Assembly (NCBI RefSeq): GCF_022347545.1
Contig: NZ_JAKREW010000005.1
Span: 124,001-188,000 of the forward strand
Source: Terribium retamae
GTDB lineage: Bacteria; Pseudomonadota; Alphaproteobacteria; Rhizobiales; Rhizobiaceae
DNA: 64,000 bases
Reading direction: 5' to 3'
Made by a program: the position numbers and the translations under genes. Of the stretch, positions 7,624-15,893 are shown piece by piece. How positions within the stretch are numbered: position 1 is the stretch's first letter; each line of letters opens with the position of its first letter. Below the pieces are notes generated by a model. That model made no database searches, was not told where the DNA came from, and was given only the letters and a program-made list of their open reading frames with translations.

Positions 7624-8043
7624 CTAGCCGCCCTTCGCCAGGAGCTGTTCGAGATTTGTGAAGAACTGCTGCCAGCCTGCCTTGGCACCGCCGAAAGCCT
7701 GTTTCTGATCCGGCCGGAAGCCCGACTGCTCCATGCGCAGATGCGTTCCTTTCTCCGTGGCCTTCAGTGTGAAGGTGACCACGCTTTTCATTCCATAGGC
7801 CGGATCGTCATGGGCGAAGTCCCAGCGGTAGGACAGCGTCTTTTGCGGCTCGATGGCCAGCACCTCGCAATCCAGCACGCCGCCCCATTCACCCCGAAGA
7901 TTGAACCGGTGGCCGACAACGGGTTTGAAATCGTTCTTCATCAGCCACTCCTCGATCAGGTGCGGCTGCGTCAGCGCGCGCCACAGTTTTTCCGGCGGGA
8001 ACGGGATTTCCCGTTCAACGACCACGGTTCGCGTTTCACTCAT
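7624..8043 (-). CDS. SRPBCC / AHSA1 (Aha1-like) domain protein
   Basis: A 139-residue START-like protein of the Aha1 C-terminal family: REIPFPPEKLWRALTQPHLIEEWLMKNDFKPVVGHRFNLRG at the front, TLSYRWDF in the middle and GTHLRMEQSGF near residue 110. These form a hydrophobic ligand cavity; the ligand is unknown. Its ATG overlaps the stop of the upstream ArsR gene in an ATGA motif, so the two are translationally coupled. ArsR-SRPBCC pairs of this kind are very common and usually respond to small organic or oxidative stress signals. Confidence 0.9.
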   Translation of the reverse strand: MSETRTVVVEREIPFPPEKLWRALTQPHLIEEWLMKNDFKPVVGHRFNLRGEWGGVLDCEVLAIEPQKTLSYRWDFAHDDPAYGMKSVVTFTLKATEKGTHLRMEQSGFRPDQKQAFGGAKAGWQQFFTNLEQLLAKGG

Positions 8044-8363
8044 TGATCCATCCTTTTCAGCAGGTCTTCGAGGTCGTCGAAGCGACTTTCCCAGAAGCCG
8101 GCCATTTCCTTTGTCCAGTCGACTAGCGGGGCCAATGCGCCGAGTTGCGCACTGTAGTGCGTCTGGCGACCTTCGTGCCGGTCCCGGACCAGACCCGCCT
8201 GCTTCAGCACGCCCAGATGTTTCGAGACAGCGGGCTGCGAGACGCCGGCATGCGTTGTCAGGGCGCCGACCGTCTGCTCTCCGCTGCGGCAGAGCCGCTC
8301 GAAAATTGCCCGCCTGGTCGGGTCAGCCAGTGTTTTGAACAACAGGTCGTGCGCATCCGTCAT
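8040..8363 (-). CDS. ArsR-family transcriptional repressor
   Basis: A 107-residue winged-helix regulator. DLLFKTLADPTRRAIFERLCRSGEQTVGALTTHAGVSQPAVSKHLGVLKQAGLV is the canonical ArsR HTH, with the recognition helix at QPAVSKHLGVLK. There is no metal-binding CxC cluster in helix alpha-3, so a non-metal signal is likely. I place the start at the ATG at 8363; an in-frame TTG three codons earlier is less likely. It heads the minus-strand operon with the AHSA1 protein. The promoter region just upstream carries a repeated 9-mer suited to autorepression. Confidence 0.9.
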   Translation of the reverse strand: MTDAHDLLFKTLADPTRRAIFERLCRSGEQTVGALTTHAGVSQPAVSKHLGVLKQAGLVRDRHEGRQTHYSAQLGALAPLVDWTKEMAGFWESRFDDLEDLLKRMDQ

Positions 8364-8383
8364 TGAAATCAATAACCCGTTGG

Positions 8384-8424
8384 CTATGGATTGATTTATA
8401 ACTGTCGAGCTATGGATTAGTCAA
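8384..8424 (-). promoter_or_regulatory. Promoter and putative operator of the ArsR operon
   Basis: On the minus strand TTGACT (8419-8424) and TTATAA (8396-8401) are separated by exactly 17 bases. AATCCATAG occurs twice, right after the -35 (8410-8418) and just after the -10 (8384-8392), 26 bases apart. A repressor on these sites would block the promoter. Confidence 0.55.
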
Positions 8425-8449
8425 GCGTGATTTTAGGATCGGGAAACGG

Positions 8450-9922
8450 TTAATTCTCGGGCGAAGCCCCGATCTTCCAGGGCAGGGCGGCTTCGTAGGC
8501 TGCAGCAGCGCGCAGAACGGCAAGGTCGCCGCGCGGTTTTCCGATCAGCTGCATGCCCATGGGCCTGCCCCTGGCGTCGAAACCCGCCGGTACATTCGCG
8601 GCGGGGCACCCGCCCAGTGTCGCAAATGCGGTGACCTGCATCCAGCGATGGTAGCTGTCCATGAGACGGCCGGCGACTTCGCGTGGCCAGTGTGTGGACA
8701 CCTCGAAGGGAAACACCTGGGCTGTCGGCAGCACCAACAGATCATAACGCTCAAACAATCCCAGTAGCGTGCGATGCCAGGCGGTGCGTCGCATCGCTGC
8801 GGCGTGGATCTGCGGCGCCGTGAGCCGGGCAGCACCTTCGGCTTCCCAGACGGCCTCTGGCTTCAGAAGCGCTCGCTTCGCCGGATCGTCATAGAGCAGT
8901 TTCAGTCCGCAGCCGCTGGAAGACTGGCGCAGCGTCACGAAGGCTTGCCATAAAGCCTCGAAATCGACATCCGGCAGCAGAGGCTCGATTTCGAAGCCTA
9001 CGCTGGCAAATCGTCGGAGCGCCGCCTCGCAAAGATCGAGGATGCCGTCCTCCATTGGAAGATGGCCACCGAGATCGGCAAGCCAGCCGACTCTGCCACC
9101 GGCTGCCGGCCCCTCGGCCATGCTCCTCAGGAACGATCCCTGCGGATCGTATGATAGCGGCGCATGCGGGTGGTACCCGGCCTGTATATCGAGCAGGAGC
9201 GCCATGTCGCGCACGCTGCGGCCCATTGGCCCTTCAACGCCCATCTGCGCGTGGAAGACCTCGAAGCCGGGACCGCCAGGCACCAGCCCTTGCGAGGGGC
9301 GGAAGCCGAGGACATTGTTATAGGCGCCTGGGTTGCGCAACGAGCCGCCGAAATCGCTGCCGTCGGCCAGCGGTACAAGATCGAGCGCAAGGGCAACGGC
9401 CGCGCCGCCGCTGGATCCGCCAGCCGTCCAGCCAGGGTCGAACGCATTGAGCGTCGGTCCGAAGACAGGATTGTAGGTGTTGGAGCCGAGGCCAAATTCC
9501 GGCACGTTGGTCTTGCCGATGATGATGGCGCCGGCCTTGCGCATGCGTTCGACGAAAAACTCGTCTTCCTGCGGCACAAGATCGGCGAAGATCGGCGAAC
9601 CGAACGTGGTCTTGAGGCCCTTGGTCTGGGCGAGATCCTTGATCGCGATCGGCAGGCCAAAGAGGGGGCCTGCAGCGCCTCCGGCGGCAAGATGTACATC
9701 TGCACCCTCAGCTTCTGCCAGGAGTTCTGCGCGATCACGCAAGGAGACAATGGCGTTGACCTTTGGATTGATCGCTTCGATACGATCAAGAAACGCTGTC
9801 ATGACTTCGCGCGCGGAAAGCCGGCGTTCGCGGATCGCCGCGGCAAGATCGACAGCGCTCCGACCACAGATGCCGCCGGCGGGTGGCATGGCATGCCGGC
9901 TTGCGGGGCGTATGTCGGTCAT
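8450..9922 (-). CDS. Amidase (amidase signature family)
   Basis: A 490-residue amidase-signature hydrolase with the Ser-cisSer-Lys triad: Lys in GLPIAIKDLAQTKG, the glycine/serine loop GWTAGGSSGGAAVALA, and the nucleophile region ADGSDFGGSLRNPGAY. The C-terminal part has GGCPAANVPAGFDARGRPMGMQLIG, as in AtzF/indoleacetamide-type amidases. It hydrolyses a carboxamide to acid and ammonia; the substrate is not predictable. I take ATG 9922 because it follows the ribokinase stop by one base (TGA-C-ATG), indicating coupling. Why an amidase is coupled to a ribokinase is unclear; nucleoside-derived or N-riboside substrates are one idea. Confidence 0.88.
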   Translation of the reverse strand: MTDIRPASRHAMPPAGGICGRSAVDLAAAIRERRLSAREVMTAFLDRIEAINPKVNAIVSLRDRAELLAEAEGADVHLAAGGAAGPLFGLPIAIKDLAQTKGLKTTFGSPIFADLVPQEDEFFVERMRKAGAIIIGKTNVPEFGLGSNTYNPVFGPTLNAFDPGWTAGGSSGGAAVALALDLVPLADGSDFGGSLRNPGAYNNVLGFRPSQGLVPGGPGFEVFHAQMGVEGPMGRSVRDMALLLDIQAGYHPHAPLSYDPQGSFLRSMAEGPAAGGRVGWLADLGGHLPMEDGILDLCEAALRRFASVGFEIEPLLPDVDFEALWQAFVTLRQSSSGCGLKLLYDDPAKRALLKPEAVWEAEGAARLTAPQIHAAAMRRTAWHRTLLGLFERYDLLVLPTAQVFPFEVSTHWPREVAGRLMDSYHRWMQVTAFATLGGCPAANVPAGFDARGRPMGMQLIGKPRGDLAVLRAAAAYEAALPWKIGASPEN

Positions 9923-9923
9923 G

Positions 9924-10832
9924 TCAGCGGTTATCCGGGGCGAGCGCCGCCTCGACTTCAGCTGCCAAGGGGATCGCCGGCTGGGCACCCGGCTTCAGGC
10001 AGGCGAGCGAACCCGCCGCCGCCGCTCGCGTCAGGGCTGCCTCGAGCGGCAAGCCGGCTTCCAAGGCGGCTGCCAGATAGCCGCAAAAAGTATCGCCTGC
10101 GCCTACCGTATCCACCGGAACGATCTTGAGCGCCGACACTTTCAGAAGCTCATCGCCAGTTGCCGCCAGCACACCCTCGCCGCCGAGGGTGACGACGATG
10201 GTTCGGCCGGTTTTCCTAGCGAAGGCGCGCATGCGCTCAGTGCGATCCGAACCCGTTAATCCGAGTGGCTCGCAATAGAGATCGAATTCTGTCTCGTTGG
10301 CCACGACATAGTCGGCCTTGGCCAGCAATCCGGCCGCTTCGCTGCGGGCAGGAGCGGTGTTGAGCACAGTGATCGCGCCAATTTCGCGCGCCGCGTCCAG
10401 AGCGGCCTCCACGGTCTTGAGCGGGATTTCGTGCTGAAGCAGCACCACATCGCCTTTCTTGAGCTGAGCCTTGGCTATGTCGCCCGGCAGCACGGCGTCG
10501 TTGGCGCCGGCCACCACGGCGATCATGTTCTCGCCGTCGCCGCCGACAAGGATATGAGCAGTGCCGGTGGAACTATGTGTTCTGGCTACAGCCGACAGGT
10601 CGACCTGGCCTGCTTCGAGCAGCGCCAGCGCATCCTTGGCAAAACCATCCTTGCCGACCGCGCCCACCATGCGCACTTTGGCGCCCGCGCGCGCAGCGGC
10701 CAGCGCCTGATTGGCTCCTTTGCCGCCAGGAGCCGTGGTGAAGGAGGTTCCAGGCACTGTCTCGCCGGGACTCGGGAGGCGCTCCACCGTGGCGATCAGA
10801 TCGAGGTTGATGGAACCGATGGTGATGATCAA
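9924..10832 (-). CDS. rbsK: Ribokinase (PfkB family)
   Basis: A 302-residue PfkB-type sugar kinase. It starts with MIITIGSINLDLIATVERLPSPGET, has the substrate-binding GGKGANQA at 36-43, and has the ATP/catalytic motif DTVGAGDTFCG with catalytic Asp at about 247. It phosphorylates D-ribose to ribose 5-phosphate using ATP. It is 17 kb from the ribose-type ABC importer and 4.7 kb from the nucleoside hydrolase, either of which could supply ribose. It is followed by the amidase with TGA-C-ATG spacing. Confidence 0.9.
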   Translation of the reverse strand: MIITIGSINLDLIATVERLPSPGETVPGTSFTTAPGGKGANQALAAARAGAKVRMVGAVGKDGFAKDALALLEAGQVDLSAVARTHSSTGTAHILVGGDGENMIAVVAGANDAVLPGDIAKAQLKKGDVVLLQHEIPLKTVEAALDAAREIGAITVLNTAPARSEAAGLLAKADYVVANETEFDLYCEPLGLTGSDRTERMRAFARKTGRTIVVTLGGEGVLAATGDELLKVSALKIVPVDTVGAGDTFCGYLAAALEAGLPLEAALTRAAAAGSLACLKPGAQPAIPLAAEVEAALAPDNR

Positions 10833-11049
10833 GGCAGGCCCCCTAATTGTTATGGGCTTGTTTTTGCGCGGACCCTAGCGTTTCTCCTCACCGAAGGAAA
10901 CTGGTTTGCCGGTGACCAGAACGTCCTTCCCCTGCGTAATTCCATCGTCGAGATGACGGAACGTGCGTCATCTTGTGGATTTGTTGCTGAGTGGGTAAAA
11001 TTGCGAACAAATTCAATTATTTAAATGAATTCATCAGGAAAATTGAACC

Positions 11050-11955
11050 ATGCGGCTGCGTCATCTCCTGCTGGCCCTCGGCATCGTTTTCATCTGGGGC
11101 GTCAATTTCGCCATCATCAAGCTGGGGCTCAGGCAGGTTTCGCCGCTGGCGCTGGGTGTGGCACGGTTCGCGCTCGCGGCCTTTCCCTGGGTGTTCTTCA
11201 TCCCGCGCCCGAAGGTCCCGCTGCGCCTGATCGCACTCTACGGCCTTCTGATCTTTGCGATGCAGTTCGGATTCCTGTTTACGGGCATGAAGCTCGGCAT
11301 GAGCGCCGGCCTGTCCTCTCTTATCCTGCAACTGCAGGTGTTCTTCACCATTGGTCTGTCGGTCATCATTCTCGGTGAGCGCCCGACGGTTTGGCAGCTT
11401 GCCGGCGCGCTGCTGGCTTTTGGCGGGGTCGGTGTGGTGGCGTTGAACGTCGGCGGAGACGTGACGACTGCCGGTCTCGCCCTGCTTGTGTTGGCGGCAG
11501 CCTCATGGGGAGGCGGCAATATCGTCTCAAAACGGATTTCGCAGCTTTCTGCCGTCCCCAATGTCCTGGGACTGGTGGTTTGGGGCAGCCTGTTTGCATT
11601 GCCGATCCTGCTTGTCGTGGCTCTGGTGCTCGATCCCGATCATCTTGTCTCGAGCTTCAGCAATCTTGACTGGGTGTCCGTCGGCTCGATCGCCTACATC
11701 GTCTATTTGTCGACGCTGCTCGGCTTTGCCGTCTGGGCTGGGCTGCTCGGACAGTATCCGGTATCGACCGTTGCACCGTTCACGCTGCTCGTGCCGGTGT
11801 TCGGCTTCCTCGGCTCTGCCGTGCTGCTCGGCGAACCGCTGCAAGGCTGGAAACTTGTCGCCTCCAGCCTTGTCATCGCGGGCCTGTGCATCAATCTTTT
11901 CGGGGCAAAGCTGGGAACGGCGCGTGTCTCTTCGAAGGTGCAACGAACGTCCTAG
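11050..11955 (+). CDS. EamA/DMT-family permease
   Basis: A 301-residue, ten-helix drug/metabolite transporter with two EamA repeats (about 5-135 and 145-285). The N-terminus LLLALGIVFIWGVNFAIIKLGL and the repeat-ending LGERPTVWQLAGALLAFGGVGVV and LGEPLQGWKLVASSLVIAGLCINL are typical of the O-acetylserine/cysteine exporter (EamA/YedA) branch. It probably exports an amino acid or metabolite. It is a single gene, divergent from rbsK, with a 217-base AT-richer spacer containing no recognised operator. Confidence 0.88.
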   Translation: MRLRHLLLALGIVFIWGVNFAIIKLGLRQVSPLALGVARFALAAFPWVFFIPRPKVPLRLIALYGLLIFAMQFGFLFTGMKLGMSAGLSSLILQLQVFFTIGLSVIILGERPTVWQLAGALLAFGGVGVVALNVGGDVTTAGLALLVLAAASWGGGNIVSKRISQLSAVPNVLGLVVWGSLFALPILLVVALVLDPDHLVSSFSNLDWVSVGSIAYIVYLSTLLGFAVWAGLLGQYPVSTVAPFTLLVPVFGFLGSAVLLGEPLQGWKLVASSLVIAGLCINLFGAKLGTARVSSKVQRTS

Positions 11956-11989
11956 ACTCGGGTGGAACGCGATTATGATGAACTCGCCA

Positions 11990-12913
11990 TCATGCCTTCG
12001 CGCCGGACGAAAGCTGTCCCGCTTCCCAGCCCAGAATGGCGCGCTTGCGCGTCAGGCCCCAGTGATAGCCGGTCAGTGCGCCAGATTTGCCGAGCGCGCG
12101 ATGGCAGGGCACCACAAATGAGAGCGGGTTGGCGCCGACCGCGGCACCCACGGCACGGCTTGCCGTCGGCTGGCCAATATCCGCCGCGATCGAAGAATAG
12201 GTACAGGCCTTGCCCATCGGGATACGGAGCAGGGCTTCCCAGACACGGATCTGAAAGTCCGAGCCGATCATCACGACACGCAGCGGTTGATCGGAACGCC
12301 AGTGCGCCGGATCGAAGATGCGGGCGGCGTAAGGTGCCGTGGCGCCGATATCCTCGACATAGGTTGCATTTGGCCAGCGGCTCGACATGTCCCTGAAAGC
12401 GGCCTGCTCTCCTCCGGCATCGCTGAAGGCAAGGCCGGCAAGGCCGCGGTCCGTGACCATGATCAAGGCAATGCCAAAAGGCGAAATGTGGAAACCGTAG
12501 CGGATCGTCAGCCCGACGCCGCGGGTCTTGTAGTCGCCGGGCGACATCGCTTCATGCGTAACGAACAGGTCGTGGAGGCGACCGGGGCCCGACATGCCGA
12601 CCTCGAAGGAGGCTTCCAGAAGCGGCATGCCGGCATCGAGGAGCCGCCGAGCATGGTCGAGCGTGACGGCTTGCAGAAACGCCTTGGGCGACAGGCCGGC
12701 CCAACGGGTGAACAGTTTCTGCAGACCGGTCGGGGTTTCGCCGACTTCTTCGGCCAGGGCTTCCAGCGACGGCTGGTCGCGATAATCGAGGCTGATCTTC
12801 TCGATGGCGCGACGCACCACCTCGTAGTCATCGCCTTCAGGCGTGATTTCCTTTTCGAGGGTCGGGGCGAATTTCATCGGCATTTTGGTATTCATAGCGA
12901 GATGAGCGTTCAT
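11990..12913 (-). CDS. AraC-type HTH / O6-methylguanine-DNA methyltransferase fusion (Ada-like, no N-Ada domain)
   Basis: A 307-residue DNA-repair protein. An AraC-type HTH (about 30-130) is joined to a 6-O-methylguanine methyltransferase domain (about 135-300). The acceptor Cys is C270 in the PCHR motif (FVVPCHRALGKSGALTGYHWGL). It removes O6-alkyl groups in a suicide reaction. The zinc-binding N-terminal Ada domain that senses methylphosphotriesters is absent. The ATG at 12913 has GGGAG 8 bases upstream; a start 9 codons earlier lacks one. It stands alone on the minus strand. Confidence 0.92.
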   Translation of the reverse strand: MNAHLAMNTKMPMKFAPTLEKEITPEGDDYEVVRRAIEKISLDYRDQPSLEALAEEVGETPTGLQKLFTRWAGLSPKAFLQAVTLDHARRLLDAGMPLLEASFEVGMSGPGRLHDLFVTHEAMSPGDYKTRGVGLTIRYGFHISPFGIALIMVTDRGLAGLAFSDAGGEQAAFRDMSSRWPNATYVEDIGATAPYAARIFDPAHWRSDQPLRVVMIGSDFQIRVWEALLRIPMGKACTYSSIAADIGQPTASRAVGAAVGANPLSFVVPCHRALGKSGALTGYHWGLTRKRAILGWEAGQLSSGAKA

Positions 12914-12969
12914 GGCAATTTCTCCCGGAGCAGAACGCAATGCATCCTGCTCCTACTTCTTGTTCCGTC

Positions 12970-13013
12970 GCATGATCTCGTCCGGAAACTCTGCAACTTT
13001 TCCGGGATCGTGC
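12970..13013. repeat. Rhizobiales intergenic palindromic repeat
   Basis: GCATGATC... and ...GATCGTGC bracket CCGGAAA/TTTCCGG arms. This is the layout of the short palindrome (consensus-like GCATGATC, TTTCCGGAAAAC, CCACTTTTCCGGGATCATGC) that recurs between genes in Mesorhizobium, Rhizobium and relatives. It lies between the methyltransferase and DUF2244 genes. Confidence 0.65.
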
Positions 13014-13070
13014 TCTTGAGCGCGAATATCGGAGCTTTACCGGCTGCTCTCCACCCGTTTCCTGCGAAGG

Positions 13071-13565
13071 TCAGCGTGCCTTGACGGAAGCGAGTGCGCG
13101 GGTGAAAGCCGTCGCGAAGCTCTCACGGTCGTCCGGGTTGAGGAAACCGCCGATCGGCACGCTTTGTCCCCGCGATTCGACAGCCATGGCAGTGATGCCA
13201 ATTTCGGTGTGGCGTGCCACAGAGAACCGCGACCAGAATGGGTTGAAGCGATGTTCTTCCGTCTTGCCGGAGGGAGCGGTTTTTCGGATGTCGAGCGCCG
13301 TGCGCGAGACCGAAACCTCCTCGCGAGCGCGGGCGGCACGGTAATTGAGGCGAAAGGCGACATAAATGGCCAGAACGTCGAGACCGAAGAAGCCGAAGAT
13401 CGGCCAGGCACCGTTGGCCAGGAAGACAACGCCCGTCACCGCCCAACACAGCAGAAGCGCACCGATCAGGATTGCGAAACCCGCACGTCCAAGCGAGCGG
13501 TGCGGCGTTAGCAGAGCCTGAAAGATCGGCTCATCGGCAGCGAAAGGGGCATTTGTATCGCTCAT
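13071..13565 (-). CDS. DUF2244 integral membrane protein
   Basis: A 164-residue protein with two adjacent transmembrane helices (about 29-50 and 54-72: FAILIGALLLCWAVTGVVFLANG and WPIFGFFGLDVLAIYVAF). A soluble C-terminal half includes FNPFWSRFSV and IGGFLNPDDRESFATAFTRAL, matching the DUF2244 family. Its role is unknown. DUF2244 genes in Rhizobiales are regularly divergent from nth, as here (22 bases between starts), so the two share a promoter region. Confidence 0.88.
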   Translation of the reverse strand: MSDTNAPFAADEPIFQALLTPHRSLGRAGFAILIGALLLCWAVTGVVFLANGAWPIFGFFGLDVLAIYVAFRLNYRAARAREEVSVSRTALDIRKTAPSGKTEEHRFNPFWSRFSVARHTEIGITAMAVESRGQSVPIGGFLNPDDRESFATAFTRALASVKAR

Positions 13566-13587
13566 GGGCTAATATTATAGGAAGCCC

Positions 13588-14388
13588 ATGGTAGTTCCAA
13601 AGCTCAAAGATCGTCGCAGTCCGGGAAATCGATCCGTGTCCAAAGGCACCGGGACATCCCGGCCAGCGGCAAAAAAGCCTTCACGCAGCAAATCAGCTTA
13701 CACGCCTGCTGAAGTGCATGAGATCTTTCGGCGTTTTGCCGTGCAACGGCCCGAGCCGAAGGGTGAACTCGAACATGTGAATGCCTTCACACTGTTGGTG
13801 GCGGTGGTGTTGTCGGCTCAGGCGACCGATGCCGGCGTCAACAAGGCGACCCGGTCGTTGTTCAAGGTAGCCGACACTCCCGAAAAGATGCTGGCGCTTG
13901 GCGAAGCCAAGGTGGGGGAGTACATCCGCACCATCGGCCTATGGCGCAACAAGGCCAAGAACGTCATTGCGCTTTCCCGGGCGCTGATCGTCGACTATGG
14001 CGGTGAAGTGCCGGACAGCCGTGACGAACTTGTCAAACTGCCGGGGGTCGGCCGCAAGACCGCAAATGTCGTGCTCAACATGGCTTTCGGTCAGCACACC
14101 ATGGCGGTGGACACGCATATTCTTCGCATCGGCAATCGGCTGGGCCTGGCGCCAGGTAAGACGCCTGAGCAGGTCGAGGAAGGTCTGATCCGTATCATTC
14201 CGGACGAATACATGCGGCATGCGCATCACTGGCTGATCCTGCACGGCCGTTATGTCTGCAAGGCGCGCAAACCAGACTGCAAGGCCTGCGTCATTGCCGA
14301 CATCTGCAAGGCTGCCGAAAAGACAAATGCCATTCCCGCGCCGCTGGTCGAACTGGCGCCACTCGAACCGGTCGGTGAAGTCCTCTAG
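13588..14388 (+). CDS. nth: Endonuclease III
   Basis: A 266-residue bifunctional DNA glycosylase/AP lyase for oxidised pyrimidines. It has an Arg/Lys/Ser-rich N-terminal extension of ~45 residues, then VAVVLSAQATDAGVNKAT. The helix-hairpin-helix LPGVGRKTANVVLN contains the catalytic Lys, and VDTHILRIGNRLG contains the catalytic Asp. The four cysteines of the 4Fe-4S cluster are at about 224, 231, 234 and 240 (C-x6-C-x2-C-x5-C). All catalytic and cluster residues are intact. It is divergent from DUF2244 and convergent with the DUF2214 gene. Confidence 0.96.
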   Translation: MVVPKLKDRRSPGNRSVSKGTGTSRPAAKKPSRSKSAYTPAEVHEIFRRFAVQRPEPKGELEHVNAFTLLVAVVLSAQATDAGVNKATRSLFKVADTPEKMLALGEAKVGEYIRTIGLWRNKAKNVIALSRALIVDYGGEVPDSRDELVKLPGVGRKTANVVLNMAFGQHTMAVDTHILRIGNRLGLAPGKTPEQVEEGLIRIIPDEYMRHAHHWLILHGRYVCKARKPDCKACVIADICKAAEKTNAIPAPLVELAPLEPVGEVL

Positions 14389-14398
14389 GCCGCCGGCA

Positions 14399-14854
14399 TC
14401 AGATACCGTATCCGCGTGCCATGGCGGCCGCGAAAGCGGGAATTGCCAGGAAAAGCAACGCTTCCAGCCAGACGTAGCGTCGCACCGAAGCAAGTTCCTG
14501 GACCGGTACCCGGAAGGCATTGTCCATCCCGGCCTGCCTGTTCCAGGCAATGAAACGGATGGTAGGAATGATGGAAAGCAGGCCGACCGTCGTAAAGATC
14601 GCCATCTTGACCCAGAACACCCAGTTGTACACGTAGAACTCCCAGCCTTTGAGGCCGTAGAAGACGCGGCCGACGCCGATGATGATGATCAACATCGCCA
14701 GCATACCGTAGTGACGATCGACGCGCATGAGGCGCCGCAGGGTGGCGGGCGTCAATTCGTTGCGTATCAGCACGAATTCGGCAGCGATGATGCCTGCCAG
14801 GGAGAAGGCAAGCAGATGGTGCAGAATGGTCAGGACGAGATCCGTAGTTTCCAT
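14399..14854 (-). CDS. DUF2214 family membrane protein
   Basis: A 151-residue protein with four predicted transmembrane helices (starting DLVLTILHHLLAFSLAGIIAAEFVLIR, then YGMLAMLIIIIGVGRVF, YNWVFWVKMAIFTTVGLLSIIPT, and a C-terminal LEALLFLAIPAFAAAM). It carries conserved His (HH near residue 10) and Arg in the DUF2214 pattern. The function is unknown. The start at 14854 is set by GGGGGAG 4-6 bases upstream; an in-frame ATG ten codons earlier lacks one. It is convergent with nth. Confidence 0.85.
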   Translation of the reverse strand: METTDLVLTILHHLLAFSLAGIIAAEFVLIRNELTPATLRRLMRVDRHYGMLAMLIIIIGVGRVFYGLKGWEFYVYNWVFWVKMAIFTTVGLLSIIPTIRFIAWNRQAGMDNAFRVPVQELASVRRYVWLEALLFLAIPAFAAAMARGYGI

Positions 14855-14958
14855 CTGCTCCCCCTTCGGCGTGTCCGCGTTCATACAATGTCAGGAAAGA
14901 AAAGCCCAGGCGCCGCTAACCGATTGACCGGTGCGAAGGGCTGGCTAAATGTCCCGGC

Positions 14959-15189
14959 ATGACGAGATTGACCCGCGCGACAAACCCCATGCCCGATGAC
15001 GTTCGGGCTGCCCTCGACCGGAGTGGACTGGCAGCCGCTTATGCGGAACGCCCCGACTACCAGAGGAACGATTATCTTGGCTGGATCGCGCGGGCCAAAC
15101 GTGAGGAGACGCGGCTGAAACGACTGAACCAGATGCTGGATGAATTGAAGCGAGGCGGTGTCTACATGAACATGGTCTGGCGCGGCTGA
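14959..15189 (+). CDS. YdeI/OmpD-associated family protein (short)
   Basis: A 76-residue protein with the conserved core RPDYQRNDYLGWIARAKREETRLKRLNQMLDELKRGGVYM, diagnostic of the YdeI/OmpD-associated ('bacteriocin-protection') C-terminal region. Full family members are often ~150-200 residues, so this is a stand-alone short form. It is probably cytosolic, and its role is unknown. It precedes a GNAT gene by 116 bases on the same strand. Confidence 0.78.
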   Translation: MTRLTRATNPMPDDVRAALDRSGLAAAYAERPDYQRNDYLGWIARAKREETRLKRLNQMLDELKRGGVYMNMVWRG

Positions 15190-15305
15190 ACGATCGTCTG
15201 CTCCCGATATCCCGCATGACTGGTTCTGGCCGGGCTGTGCCGATTGGACTGGCCCTTGTTCGCGCTGCGCCGCTTGCTAGATGCGGCGGTGATGAAGAGG
15301 CTGCA

Positions 15306-15851
15306 ATGACGATAGCAATGCGTACTGCTCCGCTCCTTGAAACCGAAAGGACCATCCTGCGTGCCCACGCTCTGGATGACTTTGACGCTTATGCGCGCTT
15401 GTGGGCGGATCCCATCATATGCCGCTTCATCGGGGGCAAGGCGCGCACACGTGAAGAAAGCTGGATGCGTTTCCTGCGCCATGCGGGGCTGTGGTCATTG
15501 GTCGGCTACGGTTACTGGGCGATCGAAGACAAAGCGACCGGGAATTTCATCGGCGAAGCCGGTTTCCACGATATGAAGCGAGACATCAAACCATCGCTGG
15601 AAGGTATTCCCGAAGCCGGGTGGGTGCTGGCTCCCGAGGCGCATGGCAAGGGAATCGCCAGTGAGGTGGTTGCGCGCATGGTCGATTGGGCCGACGGGAC
15701 TTTCGACGGAGCCCGAACCGTCTGCATCATCGATCCGGAGAACGCTCCTTCGCTGAAGGTCGCGAGACTGGCAGGTTACGTCGAGATGTTGCGCACGACC
15801 TATCATGGAGAGCCGACGATACTTCTCGAGCGGCTCTGTCAAGCGAAATAG
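15306..15851 (+). CDS. GNAT-family N-acetyltransferase (RimJ/RimL-like)
   Basis: A 181-residue acetyltransferase: LLETERTILRAHALDDFDAYARLWADP at the front, EAGWVLAPEAHGKGIASEVVARMVDWA as the acetyl-CoA-binding motif A, and IDPENAPSLKVARLAGY as motif B. This is the pattern of RimJ/RimL-type enzymes that acetylate protein N-termini or small amines. The substrate is unknown. The ATG at 15306 (AAGAGG upstream) is preferred over one 30 codons earlier, which would add a non-conserved arm. Confidence 0.87.
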   Translation: MTIAMRTAPLLETERTILRAHALDDFDAYARLWADPIICRFIGGKARTREESWMRFLRHAGLWSLVGYGYWAIEDKATGNFIGEAGFHDMKRDIKPSLEGIPEAGWVLAPEAHGKGIASEVVARMVDWADGTFDGARTVCIIDPENAPSLKVARLAGYVEMLRTTYHGEPTILLERLCQAK

Positions 15852-15893
15852 CCTTGTGGGGGAAGCAGCCGCGCCGGGCTGATCGTCTAACGG

